A DNA stretch of 53,763 nucleotides, taken from Fundidesulfovibrio soli. GTDB lineage: Bacteria; Desulfobacterota; Desulfovibrionia; Desulfovibrionales; Desulfovibrionaceae. Positions 18,437-26,579 of this stretch are shown here, one piece after another. Where the stretch lies: contig NZ_JAKZKW010000026.1 of assembly GCF_022808695.1 (NCBI RefSeq), forward strand, positions 1 through 53,763, read 5' to 3'. The position numbers and the translations under genes are program-made. How positions within the stretch are numbered: position 1 is the first letter of the stretch; the number at the start of each line of letters is the position of its first letter. Below the pieces are notes generated by a model, which had not been told where the DNA came from, searched no databases, and worked only from the letters and a program-made list of their open reading frames with translations.

Positions 18437-19150
18437 CTATTCCTCGGCCCGCATGGCCACCACCGGGGGCATGCGGGAAGCCACCAGCGCCGGGTAGGAC
18501 ACGCCGACAAGGCTGAGCAGGAAGCCGACTCCCACGGCGATGCCCATGCTGGCCAGGGCATCGGCGGCGGGCAGGTATTTCAGGGCGGCGAAGCCGAACC
18601 GGGCCATGCCTATGAGCACGCCCGCCAGCCCGCCCACGAGCGCGCCGATGAGCGAACCCGCCAGGCCCTGCATCCCGGCCTCCAGCAGGAACAGGCGCAG
18701 CACGAAGCTGTCCAGCGCGCCCAGGCACTTCATGGTGCCGATTTCGCGGAAGCGTTCGGTCACGGCCATGAGCTGGGCGTTGACGATGCCCACAGCGCAT
18801 ACCAGCAGGGAGAGGATGACGATCCAGCGGTCCTTGGCGCTTGCCGCCACCTCGTAGGTACCGGGGTAGCGCCCCGGGGCCAGGTCGAATCCGGCCTTGA
18901 CCAGTTCGGACTGCAGGCTGGCGCTGCCCGAGGCCAGCAGGCCCATGGCGACGTCGTGCCCGATGAGCGTGAAGCCCAGGAAGGCAACGGCCAGCACGAG
19001 GCTCATCACCGTGATCAGCGAGCGGGAGAAGCGCACTTTCAGGCTCTTGACGCTGATCTCGAAGGATTTGCCCAAGGGCAGCCGCACCTGTCGGGCCACA
19101 TGCTCGCCGGAAGGGGCGAATGGGCGCTGCGTGGGGGGTGTCTGGGCCAT
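18437..19150 (-). CDS. Short FtsX-like ABC permease
   Basis: A 237-residue permease with four membrane segments: one after SLKVRFSRSLITVMS (about residues 38-65), and three in the C-terminal FtsX domain (WIVILSLLVCAVGIVNAQLM, the LFLLEAGMQGLAGSLIGALVGG region, and MGIAVGVGFLLSLVGVSYPAL). The loop between segments 1 and 2 is only about 35 residues, much shorter than in MacB or LolC, so it lacks a large periplasmic domain. It probably pairs with the 1604-residue permease, which supplies the ectodomain. ATG at 19150 is chosen; a GTG at 19195 would add 15 residues. It starts about 100 nt after the lipoprotein gene and ends 2 nt before the ATPase gene. Confidence 0.8.
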   Translation of the reverse strand: MAQTPPTQRPFAPSGEHVARQVRLPLGKSFEISVKSLKVRFSRSLITVMSLVLAVAFLGFTLIGHDVAMGLLASGSASLQSELVKAGFDLAPGRYPGTYEVAASAKDRWIVILSLLVCAVGIVNAQLMAVTERFREIGTMKCLGALDSFVLRLFLLEAGMQGLAGSLIGALVGGLAGVLIGMARFGFAALKYLPAADALASMGIAVGVGFLLSLVGVSYPALVASRMPPVVAMRAEE

Positions 19151-19253
19151 TGCGTACAAAATCCCATCTGCTTGAGTTTCCGATGAGACAACCACTTAGC
19201 CCACTTCGCCGCCGGAGCACAAGCCCGGGATGGCAGGGCCGCCCCACTTTCGG

Positions 19254-19754
19254 CTATTTCTGCTCGACGGGCTGTCCGGCAATGCCTCGGAGGTTGGTCC
19301 AGGTCTCCTGGTCCAGCTCCTTGACCTTGGCGGAACGCGCCTCGAACTCGTCCTCCAGGCGCTTGCGCTCGGCGGGATCGGCGGCCCGGCGGGAAGCCAG
19401 CAGGGCGGTCAGGGCGAAGCTCTCCTGGATCTTGGCTTGCCTGTAGGCCCGCTCCTTCTGGGGGTAGCGGTTCTGGTTGGCCTCGAACACCTGTTGGGCC
19501 TTTTCGTTGTCCGCCCTGGCGGCGGCGAATTCCTTGAGCACCAGATACACGGTGTTGCGGGTCAGGTAGCTGCGGTAGTCGTCCGGAGCCTCGGCCACAA
19601 GTTCGTCCGCCGCAACAAGGGCGGCCTTGGGCTTGCCAGCGTCCAGGAACTCCAGCACGCGGTCCTGCTTGGTCATTTGTTGGGGTTTGCCCCCTCCGAA
19701 CATGGAACAGCCGGTGAGGGCCAGCGCAAGCGCGGCCACGAGGATCAGGCGCAT
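19254..19754 (-). CDS. Small lipoprotein with TPR-like helices
   Basis: A 166-residue lipoprotein. MRLILVAALALALTGC is a signal with a lipobox (L-T-G-C, Cys16 the acylated residue). The mature part is helical: VLEFLDAGKPKAALVAADELV and YRSYLTRNTVYLVLKEFAAARADNE read as a TPR-like pair, followed by a long charged helix. Ser17 after the Cys is compatible with outer-membrane sorting. GGAGG lies about 8 nt before the ATG at 19754. The gene overlaps the end of the pseudouridine synthase gene by 10 nt, and sits about 100 nt upstream of the ABC permease genes, so it may be a partner of that transporter, as lipoproteins often are. The partner is inferred only from position. Confidence 0.7.
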   Translation of the reverse strand: MRLILVAALALALTGCSMFGGGKPQQMTKQDRVLEFLDAGKPKAALVAADELVAEAPDDYRSYLTRNTVYLVLKEFAAARADNEKAQQVFEANQNRYPQKERAYRQAKIQESFALTALLASRRAADPAERKRLEDEFEARSAKVKELDQETWTNLRGIAGQPVEQK

Positions 19755-20614
19755 GGGTTCTCCTCCATCACGCGTTGGATGACGTCTTGAAATTCGGCCC
19801 AGCCTGGGGCGCAGGCCGCGCACAGTCCCGGAAGGCTCACGCGCCAGTGGTGCAGGCGCAGCCCATGGACCGCCGCCGCGCCGGGGTCGCCGTAGAGGGC
19901 GTCCCCGGCAATGGGGTGCCCTGCCGCGGCCAGGTGCGCCCTGATCTGATGGCGCGCCCCCTTGGCGATGCGCGCCTCGACCAGCGTGACGCCCTCCCCT
20001 TCGGCCAAGGGCCGGACCCCGGTGGCGCGCAGCGGGTCGGGGCTGTCGCCCGGCAGCACCTTCACCCTGGCCCGGCGCGCCATGTCGACCTCGCGGCGCA
20101 GCAGCAGAGGGGCATCCAGGCTGCCGAGCACCACGGCCAGGTAGCGCTTGTCCACCTGCCCGGTGTCTTCCAGAATCTTGTAGCGCGCGGCAGCGTCCCG
20201 GTCGAGCGCGGCCAGCACGATACCTGAGGTATCCCTGTCCAGGCGGTTGACCAGCACGGCCCCCTCGCCGGGGAACAGCTCTCCCAATGCGGCCTCCACG
20301 CTGTCCCCGCCGCCGCCCTTGAGCGCGGCCGTGTGCAGCCCAGCGGGCTTCTGAAGAGCCGCGAAGCCGCCGCCGCGAGCCAGCAACCGGACGGAGGGCT
20401 CCCCCTGCGGCCTGGGTGCCTCGATCAGGGCCACGGTCTGGCCGGGCCGCACCTTGTAGGCGGGGGGCCTGGGCACGCCGTCCACCAGGGCGCGGCCCTC
20501 GCCGGCAAGGCGCTTGGCCCCGCGCAGACCCAGCCCCAGCAGCGAGGCGAGCACGGCATCCAGCCTCTCGCCGCCGGCTTCGGCCCCAAGGGTAAAGGCT
20601 TTTTCCTTTGTCAT
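19745..20614 (-). CDS. RluA-family pseudouridine synthase
   Basis: Isomerises uridine to pseudouridine in rRNA or tRNA. The N-terminal S4-like RNA-binding part (ERLDAVLASLLGLGLRGAKRL ... GRALVDGV) comes first, then the catalytic domain with NRLDRDTSGIVLAA, whose central Asp is the nucleophile, and the later ARIAKGARHQIRAHLAAAGHPIAGD motif typical of RluA enzymes. The target site cannot be assigned. The ATG at 20614 gives 289 residues; a GTG at 20620 is the only alternative. The 3' end overlaps the lipoprotein gene by 10 nt. The 5' end is 51 nt from the divergent AsmA gene, so a compact bidirectional promoter region is likely. Link to the transporter genes is probably only positional. Confidence 0.85.
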   Translation of the reverse strand: MTKEKAFTLGAEAGGERLDAVLASLLGLGLRGAKRLAGEGRALVDGVPRPPAYKVRPGQTVALIEAPRPQGEPSVRLLARGGGFAALQKPAGLHTAALKGGGGDSVEAALGELFPGEGAVLVNRLDRDTSGIVLAALDRDAAARYKILEDTGQVDKRYLAVVLGSLDAPLLLRREVDMARRARVKVLPGDSPDPLRATGVRPLAEGEGVTLVEARIAKGARHQIRAHLAAAGHPIAGDALYGDPGAAAVHGLRLHHWRVSLPGLCAACAPGWAEFQDVIQRVMEENPCA

Positions 20615-20665
20615 GTCCACAGCCTGAGCTTATAGAACATTCAGACTCTTTCCAAGGAGCATGAG

Positions 20666-22801
20666 ATGACGCGCACAACCAACATCCTCATCAAAGTCAT
20701 GGGTTGCGCCGTGCTGGCGGCGACCCTGCTGGTCGGGGCCATGCTCAGCCTGGACAAGAGCGCCATCACCGGGCGCGTCGCCCTGCTCATCAAGGACACC
20801 ACCGGACTGGATGTCTCCTTCCACGGGCCGGTGAGCCTGCGTTGGTTTCCCCGGGTCGGCATCGAGTTGCGCTCCGTCAAGGTGGCCTCCCCCGCCGGTG
20901 GCGACGTTCCGCCCTTGGTCAGTTTCGACCGCGCTGACGTGAGCCTGCGCCTGCTTCCCCTGATGACCGGCCGCGTGGAGACCGGCAAGCTGACCTTCGA
21001 GGGCCTGGAGTTGAACCTCGTGCGCGACGCATCCGGCAAGCTCAACCTGCCCAAGCTCAAGATCAAGGACGTCAAGGTGGAGGGCCGCACCGTGGTGGTG
21101 ACTACCGAGGACGACACGACGTTCCGCATCGATTACGAAATCGCGGGCCTCGACATCACCGGGGCGAGCGTGGCCTATCAGGACCAACGCAGCGGCTTCA
21201 AGGCTGGGATCTCCGGGTTGTCCCTCCACGCGGGCGCCGTGAAGCGCGGCCAGCCCTTCGACGTGTCCCTGGCCCTGGACTACTCCGCCTCGTCGCCTGA
21301 GCTGGCCGGACATCTCCAGTTGGAGGGCAAGGCCATGGCCGTGCCCGAGGCCATGCGCTACTCCTTCGACAAGATATCGCTCAAGATCGGCGCGAAGGGC
21401 GCGGCCCTGCCCGTGGAGTCACTCGAATCGGTCAGCGGCGGCTCCCTGGCCTTCGACGGCAACGCGGGCACCATGCGCGGCGACGGCCTGAACACGTCGC
21501 TCAAGGGGTTCGGGCAGACCCCGCTCAGCCTGGGCCTCAATTTCCTGCTGGACCAGAACGCCGACACCCTGGAGGTCAAGAACCTCACGGTTGCCTCAAA
21601 CGGCATGACGCTCACGGGCTGGACGCGCGTGGCGGGACTGACCGCCTCTCCGTCGACGGAGGCCGAGTTTTCACTGCCCAGGACAAACCCTCGCGCCGTG
21701 CTGGCCGCGCTGGGCGTGAACCTTCCCGAAACCGCCGGACAGGGGACGTTCGGAGCGCTGCAGGGGGAATTCTCGCTGAAAGCCAAAGGCGGAGCGGCAT
21801 CCCTTCGTTCCAAGGGGCTGGAGTTCGACTCCACGAAGCTGAGCCTGGCGGCGGACTACTCGCCCGCCGCAGGGCAGAGCCGCCCCAGGCTGGCGGTGGC
21901 CCTGAAGGCCAACGCCCTGAACCTGGACAATTACCAGCCCAAGGCCGGGAAGGAGCCCGCAAAGGGCAAGAAGGAACCCGCCGCTTCTGATCCCTCCGCC
22001 CTGCCCCTGGACATTGAGGCGGACCTGGAGCTTGGCTCCCTTGTCGCATCCAAGCTGCACATGGGGTCCATCACCGCCAAGGCCGCCCTCCGGGAGGGCG
22101 TGTTCACGGCCGATCATTTGCAAGTCGCGCTTTACGAAGGGCTGGTCAAGGCCGTCCTCCGGGCGGACCTGCGCAAGGGGCAGAACGCGCCGCTGGCCGT
22201 TACGGCGACGGTGGACGGCGTGCAGTTGGAGCCCCTGCTGCGCGACGCCACCGGCAACGCCCGAGTCGCCGGCCGCGCCACGGCCAGCGCGTCGCTGACC
22301 GCCACGGGCCTGGACCCGGCCAAGGCGCTGGCGACGCTTGGCGGCAAGGCAGCCTTCTTTGTGCGAGACGGCGCGCTGCTCGGGCTGGAGGTCTCGCCCG
22401 GCGCGCTCGAGAGCGGGACGGGGCGGGCCAAGCCCCAGGCACGCACGTCCTTCGAGCGGGTCTCCGCCAGCGCGGCCATCAGCGGGGGAGTGGCCAACAC
22501 CTCCGACCTGCTGGTTGTCATGTCGCCGCACAGGATCACGGGCCAGGGTTGGGTGAATCTGGTCAGCCAAACCCTGGACATGCACCTCTTGGCCAGCTTC
22601 CTGAAGTTGCCCTCCATCCCGATCCATCTCACAGGCAAGGCGGACGACCCTTCCGTCTCGCTGGACAAGGGTTCCCTGACCAAGGGCATGGTGGATTCCG
22701 TCATCAACGCGCCCAAGGAGGTGCTCAAGTCGCCCGGAAACGTGGGAAAGGGAGCTTTGGACGCTGTGGGAGGCTTCCTGGGTAAGCAGCAGAACAGGTG
22801 A
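20666..22801 (+). CDS. AsmA family protein
   Basis: A 711-residue AsmA-type protein. These inner-membrane-anchored proteins have a long periplasmic beta-rich groove and help move lipids toward the outer membrane or tune outer-membrane assembly. There is one N-terminal membrane segment (residues about 7-30). The AsmA N-terminal domain follows (VSFHGPVSLRWFPRVGIELRSVKVASP), then repeated strand pairs. The C-terminal AsmA_2 region (FVRDGALLGLEVSPGALESG ... GQGWVNLVSQTLDMHLL) carries the typical G-x-V-N-L-x-x-x-x-L-D element. A Pro/Lys-rich linker lies near 430-450. AAGGAG precedes the ATG at 20666 by 6 nt. The gene is followed by a strong terminator and stands alone on its strand. Confidence 0.8.
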   Translation: MTRTTNILIKVMGCAVLAATLLVGAMLSLDKSAITGRVALLIKDTTGLDVSFHGPVSLRWFPRVGIELRSVKVASPAGGDVPPLVSFDRADVSLRLLPLMTGRVETGKLTFEGLELNLVRDASGKLNLPKLKIKDVKVEGRTVVVTTEDDTTFRIDYEIAGLDITGASVAYQDQRSGFKAGISGLSLHAGAVKRGQPFDVSLALDYSASSPELAGHLQLEGKAMAVPEAMRYSFDKISLKIGAKGAALPVESLESVSGGSLAFDGNAGTMRGDGLNTSLKGFGQTPLSLGLNFLLDQNADTLEVKNLTVASNGMTLTGWTRVAGLTASPSTEAEFSLPRTNPRAVLAALGVNLPETAGQGTFGALQGEFSLKAKGGAASLRSKGLEFDSTKLSLAADYSPAAGQSRPRLAVALKANALNLDNYQPKAGKEPAKGKKEPAASDPSALPLDIEADLELGSLVASKLHMGSITAKAALREGVFTADHLQVALYEGLVKAVLRADLRKGQNAPLAVTATVDGVQLEPLLRDATGNARVAGRATASASLTATGLDPAKALATLGGKAAFFVRDGALLGLEVSPGALESGTGRAKPQARTSFERVSASAAISGGVANTSDLLVVMSPHRITGQGWVNLVSQTLDMHLLASFLKLPSIPIHLTGKADDPSVSLDKGSLTKGMVDSVINAPKEVLKSPGNVGKGALDAVGGFLGKQQNR

Positions 22802-22820
22802 GTCCGGCCTTTGAAAGCGA

Positions 22821-22852
22821 AAACCGCAGCCGGAGGCATCCGGCTGCGGTTT
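22821..22852 (+). terminator. Rho-independent terminator after the AsmA gene
   Basis: A 14-bp perfect stem (arms 22821-22834 and 22839-22852) with a GGCA loop, followed on the plus strand by T-rich sequence (TTTTTTC including the stem end). The convergent minus-strand gene ends at 22872, so the hairpin could stop both transcripts. Confidence 0.85.
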
Positions 22853-22871
22853 TTTCACGGTCTATGACAAG

Positions 22872-23189
22872 CTAGTGATAGGTGTGCGGCTTCACAGCCC
22901 AGTGGCTGCCCGGGACTCGCACCAGGTGCAGGTTGCCCTCGGAGGCGGCGCAGAGCACGAGCTCATCGGACTTCTCGATCCAGTAGGCCTTCAGGCCAGC
23001 TTCGGCCTCCGGGTTCTTGCTGATGATGTTCGCGCTGATGTCCTCAAGTGTCTCCATCACGGTGTCGGAAACGGAGAGGTCGTCGATATCGACTTCGTTG
23101 AGGGTTCCGCCCGCAAGCCCGAGGCTCGTGGCGATGCGGATCGACAGTTCGGGCCTCGCGGAATGCGGGGCATGGGGAGAATCTTTCAT
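22872..23189 (-). CDS. Small soluble protein of unknown function
   Basis: A 105-residue protein with no signal peptide or membrane segment. The N-terminus (SARPELSIRIATSLGLAGGTLNEV) is followed by an acidic stretch (DIDDLSVSDTVMETLEDISANII), then a two-strand part with one Cys (ELVLCAASEGNLHLVRV). It is acidic overall. I do not recognise a family. AAGGAGG directly before the ATG indicates efficient translation, and the codon use is typical of the window, so it is a real gene. It is divergent from addA with 186 nt between them, and convergent with the AsmA gene. No functional link with either can be read. Confidence 0.65.
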   Translation of the reverse strand: MKDSPHAPHSARPELSIRIATSLGLAGGTLNEVDIDDLSVSDTVMETLEDISANIISKNPEAEAGLKAYWIEKSDELVLCAASEGNLHLVRVPGSHWAVKPHTYH

Positions 23190-23375
23190 GGTCCGCCTCC
23201 TTTCGTCGAATGCAACACATTAAGCAAGATACATGCCGCTTCATGTTTTCAAGCGTTTCCGGGGATCATACCTCAAAAATGTAATACCGGATTTACAAAA
23301 AGGAACACCGCCTGGCGATTGCCCATCCGGCCCGAACGGATTACAAGCTCCCGGGCGCAAAGGCTCAATGCACAC

Positions 23376-26300
23376 ATGATCGAACAATTGCACGCATCCG
23401 CCGGTTCCGGCAAGACATACCGCCTCACCAGGCGTTTTTTGAGCCTGCTCATGGCTTCAGGCGGCTCCGCGCCCTCCTGCGGCCCGGTTCCGGGCCAGGG
23501 CTACGGGCCGGAGAGCATCCTGGCCATCACCTTCACCAACAAGGCCGCCGCCGAGATGAAGGAGCGCGTACTCGCCGCGCTCAAGACCCTGGCCTTGGGG
23601 CAGCCCGATCCCGATTTCAAGGCATCCGACGCGCGCATCGTGGCCCGCTCCTGGCTGGAGCGCACCCTGCGCCACCTGCAGACGCTCAACATCCGCACCA
23701 TCGACAGCCTGCTCAACCAGCTGGCCCGCCTCTTCGCCCTGGAGCTTGGCCTGCCACCCGACTTCGAAACCAGCCTCGACGAGGACATGGTCTTCGAAGC
23801 CCTGCACGACGCCGTGAACGCGCGCAGCGCCGGGCCGGACCCTCAGCTGGAGGAGCTCACCGCGCGCATGGCCGACGCCCTGACTGTCCTTGAAGGGCGG
23901 GACGGATTCTGGCTGGCGGGCAAGGTTGAGGCCCGGCTGCGCCAGGTGTTCGGCCACCTGCTGGACAACCCCGAGGCCCCGGCCTGCGATCCGGCCGAAC
24001 TGGGCGCCCAGTTGGACGCCATGCAGACCGAACTGTCGGAGAACGCCGGGAAGCTGCGCCAGGCTATGCTGGCAGGCGGAGTCAAGCCCATGGCGGCCTT
24101 CGAGGCGCTGCTGGCCGGGCTCGAATCCGGCAGGCCCCTTGCCGCCCTGAGCGATTCGGCCTACGCGGCCAAATCCAGCCTGGACCAGAGCGTCAGGGTG
24201 AACACCCAGGCCCAGATCACCCCCGCGATGGAGAATCTGTTCCAGGCCTTCCGCGCAAGCTACCTCACGGCCAAGACCCAGGGCGCGCTGCTGACCAAGG
24301 CCCTGGCCTGGCAGCCCTTCCTGGAGTTCGGGGCCCTGCTCATGGAGGCCTTCGAGGCCTACCGGCGCGACAAGGCCCTGGCCCTGCTCTCCCAGCTGCC
24401 CGGGCAGGTGGCCCGGCTTCTGGACGAGGGCGGCGGCGTACCCGAGGCTTATTGCCGCATGGGCTCTCGCCTGAACCACCTGCTCATCGACGAATTCCAG
24501 GACACCAGCGTCAGCCAGTGGGACGTGCTCAAGGAGCTGGCCGTGGAGTGCCTCTCCAAGGGCGGGTCGCTCTTCTACGTGGGCGACGTGAAGCAGGCCA
24601 TCTACTCCTGGCGCGGCGGCGAGGCCGAGCTTTTCGAGCGCGCGGCCGCCAGCCCCGAGCTGACCCGGCTGGCCCAGCCCCGCCGCGAGGCGCTGGCCCA
24701 CAACTGGCGTAGCGCGGCGGAGATCGTGGGCTTCAACAACACCGTGTTCGGCGCGCTGGAAGACCCCGAGGTCTGCGCCCGCGTGGCCCGGGCCATGCTC
24801 TCCGGGGCTTCGCAGGCCGCCGAGGGCGATTTCGCCCGCACCCTGTGCGAATCCTTCCACGGCTGCGCCCAGGAGCTGCCCCCGGGCCGCGAGCCCGGCG
24901 GAGGCTTCGTGCGCATCCTGCGCCTGGAGGCCGACACCCCCGGCGAATACACCGCCCAGGCGCGCCTGGCCTTCGAGGAGCTTTTCCGGGACGAACTGCC
25001 CGCCCGGCGCGACTGGTCCGAGGTGGCGGTGCTGACCCGCACCAACGGGCAGGCGGCCCTGGCCGCCCAGTGGCTGGTGGACATGGGCGTCCCCGTGGTC
25101 ACGGAGAACAGCCTGCGCCTGGCCGAGCACCCCGTGGTCCAGGGCGCGGTGAGCTTCCTGGCCTTCCTGGACTACCCGCCGGACAACATGGCCCTGTGGG
25201 GCTTCCTCTCCTGCCGGGAGCTTTTCTGCCGCTCCCAGCTGCTGGACCGCGACGCCCTCTCGGACTGGCTGGCCGCACAATCCGCGGGCCCCCTGCGCCG
25301 CAAGTTCCAGCGGGACTTCCCCGAGGCCTGGCAGCGCCTGGTGGAGCCCTTCCTGCGCGGCGCGGGCCCGGCCAGCCCCTACGACCTGGTGCACGAGCTG
25401 TTCGACGCCTGCGGCGTGTTCGAGGCCTACCCCGACGACGAGGTTTTCCTGCGGCGCTTCCTGGAGCTGGTGCACAACGCCGAGACCCAGGGGCACGGCT
25501 CCCTGTCCGCCTTCCTGGAGTTCTGGCGGGCCAAGGGCCGCGAGGAGAAGATCCCCCAGCCCGAGGACGCCCGTGCCGTGCGCGTGCTGACCATCCACAA
25601 AGCCAAGGGCCTGGAGTTTCCGGTGGCCGTGGCCCCATTCCATCTTTTCTCCGCCCCGCCCGACACGGAGCTGTGCGGCGCGGAGTGCCGGGGCCTGGAG
25701 CTGACCCTGCCCCTGTGCAAGGAACTGGGCGAGCCCTACCACGCCGCCCGGGCCAGGACGCTCCTGGAGCAGATCAACCTGCTCTACGTGGCCTGGACCC
25801 GCCCCGAGCAGGAGCTGCACCTCTTCCTGCATTCCGGCGAGAAGCTGGCCAACCGCTACCCCCTGGCCAAGGCCGTGGACATCATCTTCGAGGCGGCCGG
25901 CATCCCCGTGGACGAGCCCGAGGTGGTCTTCGGCGCGCCGCCCCCAAGCCAGGCCGCCCTGCTGCCCGCGGCGCCGCCGCAGCAAGCCTCGCCGCCCGCG
26001 CCCTTGCCCGAGGCGCCGCTGCAGGCCTCGCCGCCGCTGGACTGGCTGCCCGGCCTCAAGATCGCCCGGAGCGAACTGGGCGACCCGGAACAGCGCCTGC
26101 GCCTGAGCGAGCGCATCCGCGGCGTGGTTGCCCACAAGGCCCTGGAGCTGCTGGCGCTGCCCGAGGACGCCTCCGACTCCGCCGGGCTTGAGCGAGAGGC
26201 CCTGCACGCAGTGCGCCAGGCCCTGGCCTTCTGCGGCCTGCAGGACGAATCCCTGGAGCCGGAGCTGGCCGAGAACCTCGCCTGGCTGGCCGTGCAGCCC

Positions 26301-26579
26301 TTCTACGCCCAGGGGCGCCACCTGGGACTGCGCGAGGCCGAGATCATGGACGAGGACGGGACCGTGCACCGCCCGGACCTGATCGTGTTCGCGCCCACGC
26401 ATACCCTGGTCATCGATTACAAGACCGGCCGCGAGGACCCGGCCCACGCCGAGCAGGTGCAACGCTACCTGCGCCTCGTCCAGGCCCTGCCCGCCTGCGA
26501 GGGCCGCCCGGCGCGCGGCATCCTGGCCTATCTCGACCAGCGCCTCGTGCGCGAAATCCTGCCGGAGGCTTCGCGGTGA
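23376..26579 (+). CDS. addA: AddA/RecB-like UvrD-family helicase-nuclease
   Basis: Helicase-nuclease subunit that processes double-strand DNA ends for RecA-dependent repair. The 1067-residue product has motif I ASAGSGKT (residues 7-14), motif Ia ITFTNKAAAEMKERV, motif II LLIDEFQDTS (about 368-377), GDVKQAIYSWRGG (motif III), motif V TIHKAKGLEFPV (about 740), LLYVAWTRPEQELHL (motif VI), and a C-terminal PD-(D/E)XK nuclease with RPDLIVF and VIDYKTGR (about 999-1019). The frame is open upstream, but the ATG at 23376 starts directly at the family N-terminus. Its stop overlaps the addB start (GTGA). Loss of RecBCD-type genes here agrees with an AddAB organism. RecB-like annotation would be an alternative label, but RecC is absent. 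Confidence 0.88.
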   Translation: MIEQLHASAGSGKTYRLTRRFLSLLMASGGSAPSCGPVPGQGYGPESILAITFTNKAAAEMKERVLAALKTLALGQPDPDFKASDARIVARSWLERTLRHLQTLNIRTIDSLLNQLARLFALELGLPPDFETSLDEDMVFEALHDAVNARSAGPDPQLEELTARMADALTVLEGRDGFWLAGKVEARLRQVFGHLLDNPEAPACDPAELGAQLDAMQTELSENAGKLRQAMLAGGVKPMAAFEALLAGLESGRPLAALSDSAYAAKSSLDQSVRVNTQAQITPAMENLFQAFRASYLTAKTQGALLTKALAWQPFLEFGALLMEAFEAYRRDKALALLSQLPGQVARLLDEGGGVPEAYCRMGSRLNHLLIDEFQDTSVSQWDVLKELAVECLSKGGSLFYVGDVKQAIYSWRGGEAELFERAAASPELTRLAQPRREALAHNWRSAAEIVGFNNTVFGALEDPEVCARVARAMLSGASQAAEGDFARTLCESFHGCAQELPPGREPGGGFVRILRLEADTPGEYTAQARLAFEELFRDELPARRDWSEVAVLTRTNGQAALAAQWLVDMGVPVVTENSLRLAEHPVVQGAVSFLAFLDYPPDNMALWGFLSCRELFCRSQLLDRDALSDWLAAQSAGPLRRKFQRDFPEAWQRLVEPFLRGAGPASPYDLVHELFDACGVFEAYPDDEVFLRRFLELVHNAETQGHGSLSAFLEFWRAKGREEKIPQPEDARAVRVLTIHKAKGLEFPVAVAPFHLFSAPPDTELCGAECRGLELTLPLCKELGEPYHAARARTLLEQINLLYVAWTRPEQELHLFLHSGEKLANRYPLAKAVDIIFEAAGIPVDEPEVVFGAPPPSQAALLPAAPPQQASPPAPLPEAPLQASPPLDWLPGLKIARSELGDPEQRLRLSERIRGVVAHKALELLALPEDASDSAGLEREALHAVRQALAFCGLQDESLEPELAENLAWLAVQPFYAQGRHLGLREAEIMDEDGTVHRPDLIVFAPTHTLVIDYKTGREDPAHAEQVQRYLRLVQALPACEGRPARGILAYLDQRLVREILPEASR

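Noticed and set aside
23457-26462. Long open frame on the minus strand antisense to addA
   Set aside because: High GC leaves the antisense frame open; the composition is Gly/Ala/Gln/His-rich without domains, and addA has full helicase and nuclease motifs on the other strand.
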